Assembly (NCBI RefSeq): GCF_030053835.1
Contig: NZ_CP125655.1
Coordinates: 930,001 to 994,000, forward strand
Source: Cellulomonas sp. ES6
GTDB lineage: Bacteria; Actinomycetota; Actinomycetes; Actinomycetales; Cellulomonadaceae
Reading direction: 5' to 3'
DNA length: 64,000 nt
A program made the translations under genes and the position numbers. Positions 22,867 through 31,625 of this stretch are shown piece by piece (within the stretch, counting starts at the first letter, position 1; every line of letters begins with the position of its first letter). The notes under the pieces were generated by a model. It was not told the DNA's origin and made no database searches. It saw only the letters and a list, made by a program, of their open reading frames with translations.

Positions 22867-23661
22867 TCAGGGGCGGGGCGGCTCGATCGTCACCGGGAGA
22901 CCCCAGCGGCTGTACCGCTGCACCGTCGTCGTCTGGATGCCGCCGACGTCGACCGTCGCCTGGTTGCCCGCGACCGTGTGGTCCGACCCCAGCCAGACGA
23001 CCATCTCGACGACCCGGGCGCCGAGCGCGTCGAACGGCTCGGTCGCCTCCAGCCGCCAGGCGTGCAGCCCGGTGCCGTCCTCCTGGGTGAGGACGTCCTG
23101 GTCGGGCTGCACCTCCCAGCCGACCGAGCCGATCATGGCCGCGGTCATCGACGGGTCCGCGGCGGCGCGGTACGCCTCCCCGACCGTCGCGGCGAGCAGG
23201 GCCTGCGGGTCGCTGCTGGTCAGGTCCCCGCGGACCCAGACGCCGTCGAACGTGACCCACGCCTCGTCCTGCGTGAGCACGAACTGCCGCGGGCCCTCGC
23301 TGGTCGTCATCGTCCCCGCCATCTCGGGCCGCTCGCCGTAGACGAAGTCGACCTCCGCCGAGTCCGACCCGGACTCCAGGTGCTCGTGCCCGGTCCCCGC
23401 GGCGGTCGAGAACGCGACCACGCACGCCGCGAGCACATCGCCCGGCACGGCGGCGCCGGGTGAGAGGTCGACGTCGTCGCACTCCGACGGGGCCACGACG
23501 CCGGGGGCCGCTGCGGCCGGCGGCGCACTGCTCGGGGCTGCGGGGGGCGACGACGGGGAGGCGGTCGAGGCGCCCGGCTCCGGCGACGCGGTTCCCCCAC
23601 CGCAGGACGCGAGCAGCAGGACGGCGGACAGCGCGACGGCGGCGCGGACGGGTCGGGTCAC
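22867..23661 (-). CDS. Putative lipoprotein, LppX/LprAFG-like
   Basis: A 264-residue exported protein. A signal peptide ends in the lipobox LLASC (Cys near 19), followed by a Ser/Pro/Ala-rich linker to about residue 57. The mature part has ACVVAFSTAAGTGHEHLES, MAGTMTTSEGPRQFVL, WVRGDLTSSDPQALLA, LHAWRLEATEP and MVVWLGSDHTV. This order of strands resembles LppX/LprG-type lipoproteins that carry lipids across the actinobacterial cell wall, but no motif proves it. Start: GTG at 23661, just before the signal peptide. An in-frame ATG at 23697 would place 12 residues ahead of it. Confidence 0.72.
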   Translation of the reverse strand: MTRPVRAAVALSAVLLLASCGGGTASPEPGASTASPSSPPAAPSSAPPAAAAPGVVAPSECDDVDLSPGAAVPGDVLAACVVAFSTAAGTGHEHLESGSDSAEVDFVYGERPEMAGTMTTSEGPRQFVLTQDEAWVTFDGVWVRGDLTSSDPQALLAATVGEAYRAAADPSMTAAMIGSVGWEVQPDQDVLTQEDGTGLHAWRLEATEPFDALGARVVEMVVWLGSDHTVAGNQATVDVGGIQTTTVQRYSRWGLPVTIEPPRP

Positions 23662-24137
23662 GGCCCCGAGGGTAGGGGCGAGCTCCGGGACGCGCACGGG
23701 TGTCCCACCCCGGACACCCGCCCGCGGATCACGAGGCGACGCCGGCCGGTCGGGCTGGTCCTGCCGTTCCTGGTCCCCACGCCACCCCGTTCGAGTGAAC
23801 GCCGAGAACGACGATCAGTGGGGAATCAGGTTCCTCCCGTGCGCGATCTCCGCCCTGACGCTCGATCCACTGCGCGCCCTCCGCGCCCGACCGGTCCCCT
23901 ATCCGCCGGGACGCCACCGGGCGTCATCGTGGCTCTCTTCGCGTTCAACGAGCCTGAATGCGCGCACACCCGGCGCGTCGAGGTGCGTCCTCGGCGCAGC
24001 CATGATGCCCACCCTCCGGGGACGGAGTGTCCCCTGGAACCCGGGGCGAATTCCTTCGCCCGTCTGGTCGGTCACCGCGCAGGAATCGACGCAGGAGCCA
24101 TTTGCTCAATCGCTCTGACCTGCGCAATCATCCGCCC
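23662..24137. other. 476-base spacer without a recognisable gene
   Basis: Short open frames exist on both strands, but none has normal codon bias or a recognisable product. The stretch from about 23770 is lower in GC than its neighbours and includes a gttc-gagt-gaac dyad at 23788-23799. It is probably the regulatory region of the following esterase-like gene or the remains of older sequence. Confidence 0.6.
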
Positions 24138-25061
24138 ATGACGATGACGTCCGCGCGGAAGACCGGTGCATGGGCCGCTGCCCTGCTGCTCGTGCTGGCT
24201 GCGTGCACCGGCGGCTCGGACGCCGCTGCGCCGACGCCGACGCCCACCCTGGTCGCACCGGGTGGCTCGGGCACCATCGACCTCGACGACCGCACGTTCA
24301 CCCTCGACGTCCCCTCCGGCTATGACGCCGCCGAACCTGCGCCCCTGGTCGTGTCGCTGCACGGCTACTCGGAGGTCGGAGAGAGCACGGCCACCTACCT
24401 CGGCCTGCGGGACCAGTCGGAGGCGAAGGGCTACCTGCTCGCCTACCCGGAGGGCCTCGTCGACAGGGCGGGCAAGCAGTACTGGAACGCGACAGGCGCC
24501 TGCTGCTCCTTCGACGGTGTCGACCCGGACGACGACGGCTTCCTGACCAGCGTCATCGAGACGATCCGGGCGCAGTACGCGGTGGACGCGAAGCGGGTCT
24601 TCGTCATCGGCCACTCGAACGGCGCGTTCATGGCGCTGCGCATGGCGTGCCACCACCCCGACCTGATCGCTGCGGCCGTGTCGGTCGCCGGAGAGAACGA
24701 CGTCGACCCGTCGGCGTGCGCCCCGGGCCAACCCGTCAGCGTCCTGCAGGTGCAGGCCGACACCGACGAGGTCATCAGCTACACGGGCGGCAGTGTCGGC
24801 CCGGGGGATCCTTATCCGGGGGCTGAGCAGACGGTCGCGGACTGGCGAGCGATCGACGAGTGCGAGGACAGCGCGACACAGGGCACCGCGGACTACGACT
24901 CGACGCTCGCCGGCCCCGAGACCGTGACGAGCAGCTGGTCCTGCTCCCAGGGCACCGAGGTCGGTCTCTGGACGATCGTGGGCGGCAAGCACGGTCCGAC
25001 GTGGTCGGACGCGTTCGCCCCTGACGTGACCGACTGGATGCTGGCGCACGGAAAGGCCTGA
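24138..25061 (+). CDS. PHB-depolymerase/LpqC-type esterase lipoprotein
   Basis: A 307-residue secreted lipoprotein with a signal peptide ending in LAAC (Cys near 21). The body is an alpha/beta-hydrolase of the polyhydroxybutyrate depolymerase/LpqC (feruloyl esterase-like) family. The strand LVVSLHGYSEVGES carries the oxyanion region, GHSNGAFMA holds the nucleophile Ser, and QADTDEVISY supplies the acid. GGKHGPTWS near the C-terminus supplies the His. YWNATGACCSFDGVDPDDDGF is a typical family loop. It may act on polymer esters outside the cell. Start: ATG at 24138, with ATG at 24144 as an alternative. It lies beside tRNA-Ala in a region of slightly lower GC. Confidence 0.85.
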   Translation: MTMTSARKTGAWAAALLLVLAACTGGSDAAAPTPTPTLVAPGGSGTIDLDDRTFTLDVPSGYDAAEPAPLVVSLHGYSEVGESTATYLGLRDQSEAKGYLLAYPEGLVDRAGKQYWNATGACCSFDGVDPDDDGFLTSVIETIRAQYAVDAKRVFVIGHSNGAFMALRMACHHPDLIAAAVSVAGENDVDPSACAPGQPVSVLQVQADTDEVISYTGGSVGPGDPYPGAEQTVADWRAIDECEDSATQGTADYDSTLAGPETVTSSWSCSQGTEVGLWTIVGGKHGPTWSDAFAPDVTDWMLAHGKA

Positions 25062-25225
25062 CGTCGGGCGTGGGTCGGCCTGAAGGGGGCCCGGCCGACG
25101 CCGGACGACGGGATCTGTGACATCCGCGAGGTGCTCCTGGGCACCTCCGCGCGCCCCGGGACCACGCCGATCCAGGTCGCAGCGCACGACGGCACGTCGC
25201 GGTCCTCACGTGTCATCACATGCCA

Positions 25226-25271
25226 AGAGGCCACGTCCGGGCCCTGTCTCCAGGATGCCGGCGTGGCCTCT
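25226..25271 (-). terminator. Hairpin downstream of tRNA-Ala
   Basis: The 10-bp arms agaggccacg (25226-25235) and cgtggcctct (25262-25271) lie 16 bases beyond the tRNA 3' end on the minus strand. They could end the tRNA transcript and also face the convergent lipoprotein gene. Confidence 0.5.
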
Positions 25272-25286
25272 GACCTGCTACGTCGG

Positions 25287-25359
25287 TGGAGCTGAGGGGA
25301 CTCGAACCCCTGACCCCCTGCATGCCATGCAGGTGCGCTACCAGCTGCGCCACAGCCCC
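25287..25359 (-). tRNA. tRNA-Ala (anticodon GGC)
   Basis: A complete 73-base cloverleaf on the minus strand. The acceptor stem pairs GGGGCTG with CAGCTCC, with A as discriminator. The D arm contains GCGCAGCTGGTAGCGC. The anticodon stem CCTGC/GCAGG encloses the loop ATGGCAT, giving anticodon GGC. The T arm has GGGTTCGAGTCCC preceded by CAG. The 3' CCA is not encoded; the genome reads CCG after the discriminator. The gene is isolated, about 90 bases from the phosphatase gene. Confidence 0.96.
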
Positions 25360-25446
25360 GTGATCAGGCCCGTAGACCGTCACACCACCCGCTGAGCGGG
25401 CGACCTGAACTCTACTCGACGCCTCGCCCGGACGCGAATCGGCAGG

Positions 25447-26142
25447 TCACGCGGGGTCTCGCACCTCTTCGTCCATCGTCGGCGCGGGGCGGTCGGGGCC
25501 GGCGTTCCAGTCCGACGACGCGTGCACCGGGCCGACGTTCAGGGCCTCCAGGCGCCACGCCAGGCCGGACCCGGGGCGCCCGGGCTGCAGCTCCGTCCAG
25601 TGGGCGTTCGACATGCCGGAGATGCCCTTCCACGTCGGAGGCAGCCCGAGCATCCCCACGACGCCGAGGGTGATCGCCGCGCCGTGCGACACGACGACGA
25701 GCGTGTCGTCTCGCTCCAGCGCGCCGGCCAGCTCCGTGACGCCCTCGACCATGCGGGCGAGCACGTCCGCGCGCGTCTCCGCGCCGACCCGCTCCGGCTC
25801 ACGGCCCGACACCCACGCGGCGTGCTGCTCGGGCCAGCGCTCCGCGATCTCCGCGGACGTCATGCCCTCCCACTCCCCGAAGGACCGCTCACGCACCCGC
25901 GTGTCGGTGTGGACGGGCAGGCCCGTGCGGTCGGCGAGCGCCTGCGCCGTCTCCCGCGCGCGCCCGAGGTCGGACGACACGATGCGGGTCGGGGCGTACC
26001 GGCTCGCGAGCGCCGCCGCGGCGGTCTCCGCCTGCCACCGGCCGACGTCGTCCAGCGGGATGTCGGACTGGCCCTGCAGCCGCGCGCTCGCGTTGTGGGC
26101 GGTGCGGCCGTGGCGCCAGAGGACGACGCGCCCGGCGGTCAC
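25447..26142 (-). CDS. Histidine phosphatase family protein
   Basis: A 231-residue member of the phosphoglycerate-mutase-like histidine phosphatases. The phospho-His motif is [10 protein letters not shown] (RHG, His near 11), the substrate-binding [12 protein letters not shown] and the acidic FGEWEGM follow, and the second catalytic His is in [10 protein letters not shown]. Actinobacterial homologues at this position in the nadD-rsfS operon are broad-specificity phosphatases, sometimes annotated as glucosyl-3-phosphoglycerate phosphatase. The substrate is not decided here. Its GTG start overlaps the rsfS stop by four bases, so the two are translationally coupled. Confidence 0.88.
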   Translation of the reverse strand: MTAGRVVLWRHGRTAHNASARLQGQSDIPLDDVGRWQAETAAAALASRYAPTRIVSSDLGRARETAQALADRTGLPVHTDTRVRERSFGEWEGMTSAEIAERWPEQHAAWVSGREPERVGAETRADVLARMVEGVTELAGALERDDTLVVVSHGAAITLGVVGMLGLPPTWKGISGMSNAHWTELQPGRPGSGLAWRLEALNVGPVHASSDWNAGPDRPAPTMDEEVRDPA

Positions 26143-26534
26143 TCCCCCGCCTCGGCTCCCTCGGGCGTCCCGTGCACGTCCGCCGGGAGCTCGATGACCG
26201 GGCAGTCCTTCCAGAGCCGCTCGAGCGCGTAGTAGACGCGGTCCTCGGCGTGCTGCACGTGCACGACGACGTCGCCGAAGTCGATGAGGACCCAGCGGCC
26301 CTCCTGCTTGCCCTCGCGGCGCAGCGGCTTGGCGCCGAGCTTGTGCAGGGACTCCTCGACGGCGTCGACGATCGCGCCGACCTGCCGCTCGTTGGTGCCC
26401 GACGCGATGACGAACGCGTCGGTCAGCACGAGCTGGCCGCTCACGTCGAGGGCGATGATCTCCTGGGCCTTGAGGTCGGCGGCAGCACGGGCTGCTGCGA
26501 CGGTGAGCTCGACGGCGCGGTCGGATGCCGGCAC
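26139..26534 (-). CDS. rsfS: Ribosomal silencing factor RsfS
   Basis: A 131-residue RsfS (YbeB/Iojap). This factor binds ribosomal protein L14 and blocks joining of the 50S and 30S subunits when nutrients are short. The sequence shows the family hallmarks: [63 protein letters not shown] and the terminal [16 protein letters not shown]. Start: GTG at 26534, five bases after a GAGGAG. It is followed with overlap by the phosphatase gene and is preceded by the Pro/Ala-rich membrane protein gene. Confidence 0.95.
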   Translation of the reverse strand: MPASDRAVELTVAAARAAADLKAQEIIALDVSGQLVLTDAFVIASGTNERQVGAIVDAVEESLHKLGAKPLRREGKQEGRWVLIDFGDVVVHVQHAEDRVYYALERLWKDCPVIELPADVHGTPEGAEAGE

Positions 26535-26565
26535 GGCACTCCTCGGTTCGATGGGGTGGGGCAGG

Positions 26566-28126
26566 TCAGGGTGCGGCGCTGGTGGCCGCGAGCGCGACGG
26601 CGGGGACCGACGGCCCGGCGGCCGTGGCGCTGTCCGACGCCGTGTTGGCGACGAAGATGATGAGGAAGCCGAGCACGAACGCCACGACCGCCAGGATGAT
26701 CCACTGCAGCCACGTGAACGGCAGCGGCCGGCGCAGGCGCTCGGGCTGCTCCGGCTCGTCGTCGGCGTCCTCGGTGACCGACGCGGGCACCAGGGTGCCG
26801 GTCGGGTCGGTCTGCTCGGCCTCGGGGACCGGCGCGGGAGCCATCGCCTTGAGCAGGCTCTGCCACTGCGGCACCGGGACGTCGTCCTCGTCCGACGCCT
26901 GCTCCGCGGCCGGGGCGGGGCTCGCGGCGGCGGGAGGGAGCGACGCCCACGGCGACGGGGCCGGAGCCGGTGCGCCGGGCGCGGCACCTGCGGACGGCGG
27001 AGCGGCGGCGCCCGTGGCCGCGGGGCCGGCGGGGCTCGCCGGACGCGTCCCGGCAACCGGCGCCCCGGACGCGGACGGCGCGCCGGGCTGCGGGGCGGGC
27101 GACCACGACCGGGGTCCCGGCCGGCTCCCCGCCGCGGCGTCGGGTGCGGACGTCCGGGACCCGGGCTGCCCGGGACCCTGCGGCGCGCCGGAGACCGGTG
27201 CGGCGGGGGTGACGGCGGTCGGGGGTGCAGCCGGCGCGACGCCGCCGGACGGCACCCACGCGCGCTCCTGCCCCGCGGGTCCGCTCCCGGCGCGGCTCCC
27301 CTGCGCGGGGGCGACGGGTGCGGGCCGGTCGGCCCAGCGGGCGGCGCGGTCGGGTCGGGGCGGCACGGCACCCGCGGGGGTAGCGCCAGGCGCCGGGGCA
27401 CCTGCGGCCGAGGGGCCGGCGGCCACCCCGGGACGCCCGGCGGGGTCGGGGCGCGCGGGCGTCGGGGCGGCCGGACGCGATCCGGCGGCCGGTGCCTCCG
27501 GCCGAGGCGCGGCAGGCGCGGCAGGCGCAGCAGGCCGTGGTGCGGCCGTGGGGGCGGCGTCCCGGCCGCCGGACGCAGCGGCCCGCGGCTCCGTCCCGCC
27601 GGGCGCCGTCCCCGGGCCCGCGGTCGCGTCAGGGGCCGAGGCGGTGCGGATCGAACGGCGCGTGCGCGCGGGTGCCTCCGGCTGCAGGCCCGGCACCTGG
27701 TAGGGCGTCGACCCGCCCGGGCGGCCGTCGGGGCCGACCGCGGAGACCGGGCGGTTGCGCAGGGCGCGGCGCGAGGCCACGGCTGCTGCACCCGCCCCGC
27801 CGGTCGCCGCGGCACCCGGGGCACCGGGTGCGCCGGGGGCGCTCCCCGTCGACGGCGCCTCGCCGGCCCGGCTCGTGCCGCGGGCGGGCGTCGCCTCACC
27901 ACCGCCCGCCGCACCGGCTCCCGCCGGCACGTCGGGGCGCACCGCGGGAGCGGGGAACCGGACGCCGCCGCGGCGCGGGCGGCACCGGCGGCGGGCTGCA
28001 CGGGGAACCGGGGCGCCCGGCGTCGGCCGGCGTCCCGCCTGCTGCGGCCGCCTGCTCCGCCGCGCGCCGTGCGGCCTCGCGCTCCCGCAGCTCCCGACGG
28101 GTCAGCGGCATGCCGGGTGTGCTCAT
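26566..28126 (-). CDS. Pro/Ala-rich single-span membrane protein (apparent frameshifts)
   Basis: This appears to be one gene of about 520 codons broken twice as sequenced. The start [19 protein letters not shown] (ATG 28126, overlapping the nadD stop) runs into a wrong frame that ends at 27896. The main part, in another frame, runs to 26566. Adding one G to each of two runs, at 28010-28013 and 27960-27961 (both just after cggggaacc), restores a continuous Pro/Ala/Gly-rich chain. It ends with an acidic stretch, a membrane helix [20 protein letters not shown] and a short outside tail. There are no enzymatic motifs. The N-terminal cytoplasmic region is disordered. Its role beside nadD and rsfS is unknown. 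Confidence 0.6.
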
Positions 28127-28724
28127 GACTGACTTCCTCGGTACAGACCGTGCTTGGCGATGTACTGGACGACCCCGTCCGGGACGAGGTACCAGACGGG
28201 CTTCCCGGCGCGCGCGCGGCGCGCACGTCGGTGGACGAGATGGCCAGCGCCGGGATCTCCCACTGGCTGACCCGGTCGGACGGCAGGCCGTCCGTGGACA
28301 GGGCGTGGCCGGGCCGGGTGACCGCGACGAACTGGGCGCGCTCGAAGAGCTCCGGGGAGTCCTTCCAGGTGAGGATCTGCTCGATGGCGTCGGCGCCGGT
28401 GATGAAGTACAGGTCGGTGTCGGGCCGCTCGTGCGCCAGGTCCCGCAGCGTGTCGACCGTGTAGGTCAGGCCGGGCCGGTCGATGTCGACGCGGCTGACC
28501 GTGAACCGCGGGTTCGACGCGGTCGCGATCACCGTCATCAGGTAGCGGTGCTCGGCGGGCGTGACCTCGACGTCCTGCTTGAACGACGGGGCGCCCGTCG
28601 GGACGAACACGACCTCGTCCAGGTCGAACTGCGCGGCGACCTCGCTGGCGGCGACGAGGTGGCCGTGGTGGATCGGGTCGAACGTGCCGCCCATCACCCC
28701 GAGCCGGGATCGTCGCTGCGTCAT
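28123..28724 (-). CDS. nadD: Nicotinate-nucleotide adenylyltransferase (apparent frameshift)
   Basis: NadD makes nicotinic acid adenine dinucleotide from NaMN and ATP. The N-terminus [24 protein letters not shown] holds the GTFDPIHxGH nucleotidyltransferase motif. [16 protein letters not shown] and ISSTDVRA follow. Just after ISSTDVRA the frame is lost in a GC-alternating run at about 28204-28225. The true end, [18 protein letters not shown], continues in another frame to the stop at 28123. One missing base would give a normal 200-residue protein. NadD is essential, so this is likely a sequence error. The stop overlaps the start of the next gene. Confidence 0.9.
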
Positions 28725-28748
28725 CGGTGGCGGGTCCCTCGCGGCCGG

Positions 28749-28904
28749 TCAGTCGTGGCGGGTGCCGACGCTCCGGAAGGCGAACGTCACGAGCAGCAGG
28801 GCGATGAGGACGCCGAAGCCGGCGATGCCGAAGACGACGGGCTCGAAGGGCAGCTCGACGGTCTGCTCGGCGGCGGCCTCGGCGGCGCGCAGCGCAGCGT
28901 TCAC
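28749..28904 (-). CDS. Small single-span membrane protein
   Basis: A 51-residue protein between proA and nadD, short enough to be missed by routine gene calling. It starts with GTG at 28904 after a strong GGGAGGA. An Ala/Glu-rich amphipathic N-terminus ([14 protein letters not shown]) leads to the membrane helix [21 protein letters not shown] and a basic tail RSVGTRHD. Codon third positions are almost all G or C, as in real genes here. A short hydrophobic protein is often seen at this place in actinobacterial proA-nadD loci. Its function is unknown. Confidence 0.75.
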   Translation of the reverse strand: MNAALRAAEAAAEQTVELPFEPVVFGIAGFGVLIALLLVTFAFRSVGTRHD

Positions 28905-28964
28905 GTGGTCCTCCCGGGAGGGGTCGAAGTGAGGGTCCAGTGTCGCACGTCCGGCGGGTCCCCG

Positions 28965-30315
28965 TCAGGGACGGACGTGCCCGTCGCCGTGCACCACCCA
29001 CTTGGTGGTGGTCAGCTCGGCGAGCCCCATGGGGCCGCGGGCGTGCAGCTTCTGGGTGGAGATGCCGATCTCGGCGCCGAGGCCGAGCTGGCCGCCGTCC
29101 GTGAACCGGGTGGACGCGTTGACCATGACGGCCGCGGAGTCGACCTCGGCCACGAACCGCTCGGACGCGGCGAGGTCGCGCGTGACGATCGCCTCGGTGT
29201 GCCCCGACGACCAGGTGCGGATGTGCTCCAGCGCGGCGTCGAGGTCGTCGACCACCCGCACGGCGAGGTCGAGCGACAGGTACTCGGTCGCCCAGTCCTC
29301 GTCGGTGGCCGGCACGACGTCCAACCCCGCGGGCGCGAGGCCCGCGGTCGCGGCGTCGCCGTGCACCGTGACCCCGGCGTCCGCGAGCGCGGTCAGCGCC
29401 GACGGCAGGAACCCCGCGGCGGCGTCACGGTGGACCAGCAGCGTCTCCGCCGCGTTGCAGACGCCGACGCGCTGCGTCTTCGCGTTGAGCAGGATCGGCA
29501 GGGCGACCGCGGGGTCGGCCGTGGCGTCGACGTACACGTGCACGTTGCCGACGCCGGTCTCGATGACCGGCACGGTGGCCTCGCGCACGACGGTCCGGAT
29601 CAGGTCGGCGCCGCCGCGCGGCACCAGCACGTCCACCAGGCCGCGGGCGTGCATGAGCGCGACGCCGCCCGCGCGGCCGTACGCGTCGATCGACTGGACG
29701 AGGTCGGCGGGCAGCCCGCGGGCCTCGAGGGCGGCCCGCAGCACCGCGACGATCCGCTCGTTGCTGCGCGCGGCGGCCGACCCGCCCCGGAGCACCACCG
29801 CGTTGCCGCTCTTCAGCGCGAGCCCGACGGCGTCGACGGTGACGTTGGGCCGCGCCTCGTAGATCATGCCGACCACGCCCATCGGGACCCGGAGCTGGCG
29901 CATCCGCAGGCCGTTCGGCAGCGTGGAGCCGCGCACGACCTCCCCGACCGGGTCGGGCAGCGCCGCGACCTCCCGCAGGGCGTCCGCGATGCCGGCGATC
30001 CGCTCGGGCGTGAGCGTGAGCCGGTCGAGCAGGCCGGCGGACGGACGTGCCCTGCTCGCGACCGCGGGCCACGTCCTCGGCGTTCGCCGTCACGATCGCG
30101 TCGGCGTCCGCGACGAGCGCGTCCGCGAGCGCCCCGAGCGCGGCGTCCTTCGTGGCCCGGGTGGCCACGGCGAGCGCGCGGGCGGCGACCTGCGCGCGCC
30201 GGGCCACGGCGAGCACCTGCTCGGTGACGTCGGGCTGCGTGCCGCTCCCCGGTGCCGGGGCCGCGTCGAGGTGCTGCGCCCCGTCGGTGGCCGGGGCGTC
30301 GAGGGAGGTCGTCAT
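28965..30315 (-). CDS. proA: Gamma-glutamyl phosphate reductase (apparent frameshift)
   Basis: ProA reduces glutamyl-5-phosphate to the semialdehyde in proline synthesis. The N-terminus (ATG 30315, [12 protein letters not shown]) reads through [20 protein letters not shown] and [17 protein letters not shown], then goes out of frame at about 30039-30046. There the tandem ggac-ggac looks like an extra four bases. Without it, the reading goes on as [17 protein letters not shown] into the body. The body has the NAD-binding [12 protein letters not shown], the catalytic Cys in [10 protein letters not shown], and the C-terminal [19 protein letters not shown]. The corrected length is 448 residues. 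It follows proB and pairs with it. Confidence 0.9.
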
Positions 30316-30427
30316 CGCACCAGGGTAGTCCCGGGCGCCGGACACGCCCCGGAGCCGTCCGGGGGCTGGTCGGGCGGCCGCCGACGCGCCCGGCCCACCG
30401 CGCCCGCCCCGGCGCCCCGCTCCGCGC

Positions 30428-31567
30428 TCAGCGCCGCCGGCGCACCAGCACGAGGTCGTCCCGGTGCACGAGCTCCCGGTCGTACCCCTCCCCGAGGTCG
30501 GCACGCAGGTCCTGCGTCGAGCGCCCGAGCAGCCCCGGCGCCTCCTGCGCGGAGTACGCGACGAGGCCGCGGGCGACCACCGTGCCGTCCGGCCCCGCGA
30601 GCTCCACGGGGTCGCCGGCCTCGAAGTCGCCCTCGACCGCGGTGACGCCCGCCGGGAGCAGCGACGTGCCGCGCTCGACGACGGCCCGCACCGCCCCGTC
30701 GTCGAGGACGAGCCGACCCCGGGTCCGGGCCGCGTACGCGAGCCACAGCAGCCGCGTCGACGTGCGGCGCCCGGTCGCCGCGAACCACGTGCCCACGTCC
30801 TGGCCCGCCAGCGCCGCCGCGACCTGCGCGGCCGAGGTCAGCACCACGGGCACGCCCGACGCCGTCGCGATGGCCACGGACTCGAGCTTGGTCACCATGC
30901 CGCCGGTGCCGACGTGGCTGCCGCGCGCCGACACGTCGACGCCCTCCAGGTCGCGCGGCCCGCGGACCTCCGGGATGCGGCGCGAGCCCGGCCGGGACGG
31001 CGGGCCCGTGTAGAGCCCGTCGACGTCGGTGAGCAGGACCATCGCGTCCGCGTGGACCAGGTGCGACACGAGGGCGGCGAGCCGGTCGTTGTCGCCGAAC
31101 CGGATCTCGTCGGTCGCCACGGTGTCGTTCTCGTTGACGATCGGCACGATGCCCAGGTCGAGCAGCCGGTCCAGGGCACGCTGCGCGTTGCGGTACTGCC
31201 CGCGCCGCATCGTGTCGTCGGCCGTGAGCAGCACCTGCCCCACCCGCAGGCCGTGCGCGTGGAACGCCCGCGTGTAGTGCGCGACGAGCAGCCCCTGGCC
31301 CACCGACGCGGCGGCCTGCTGCGTCGCGAGGTCCCGCGGGCGCCGAGCGAGACCCAGGGGGTCCATGCCGGTCGCGATGGCCCCGGAGGACACGAGCACG
31401 ACCTGACGGCCGTCCGCGACGCGGGACGCCAGCACGTCCACCAGCGCCCGCAGCCGCTCGGGGTCGAGGCGGCCGTCCGCGTCCGTCAGCGACGAGGAGC
31501 CGACCTTCACCACCACGCGGTGGACCTGGGGCAGCAGGCGGCGGTCGGACAGCGCGGCGGCACTCAC
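30428..31567 (-). CDS. proB: Glutamate 5-kinase
   Basis: A 379-residue ProB, which phosphorylates glutamate in the first step of proline synthesis and is normally feedback-inhibited by proline. The amino acid kinase domain has VVVKVGSSSLTD, VLVSSGAIATGMD, VPIVNENDTVATDEIRFGDN and GTGGMVTKLESVAIA. The C-terminal PUA domain (from about 285) includes GRLVLDDGAVRAVVERG and GLVAYSAQEAPGLLG. Start: GTG at 31567 (VSAAALSDRR). Upstream residues in the same frame look non-coding. It lies between obg and proA on one transcript. Confidence 0.95.
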   Translation of the reverse strand: MSAAALSDRRLLPQVHRVVVKVGSSSLTDADGRLDPERLRALVDVLASRVADGRQVVLVSSGAIATGMDPLGLARRPRDLATQQAAASVGQGLLVAHYTRAFHAHGLRVGQVLLTADDTMRRGQYRNAQRALDRLLDLGIVPIVNENDTVATDEIRFGDNDRLAALVSHLVHADAMVLLTDVDGLYTGPPSRPGSRRIPEVRGPRDLEGVDVSARGSHVGTGGMVTKLESVAIATASGVPVVLTSAAQVAAALAGQDVGTWFAATGRRTSTRLLWLAYAARTRGRLVLDDGAVRAVVERGTSLLPAGVTAVEGDFEAGDPVELAGPDGTVVARGLVAYSAQEAPGLLGRSTQDLRADLGEGYDRELVHRDDLVLVRRRR

Positions 31568-31625
31568 GCGGGCATTCTGCCCCGGGGACGGCGGCGGCCC
31601 CACGGGATTCCGCGGGCCGGACGCC

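Noticed and set aside
23788..23799. LexA/SOS box at gttc-gagt-gaac
   Set aside because: The actinobacterial SOS box is GAAC-N4-GTTC; here the halves are reversed, and no repair gene follows.
23795..24118. Small gene of 107 codons in the spacer before the esterase
   Set aside because: No ribosome site, atypical amino acid composition, third-position GC not raised, and an equally long frame overlaps it in another phase.
28965..30315. proA as a true pseudogene
   Set aside because: Both halves are fully conserved, and proB next to it is intact. A four-base tandem duplication of ggac is the only defect, so it is kept as a gene with a doubtful base count.
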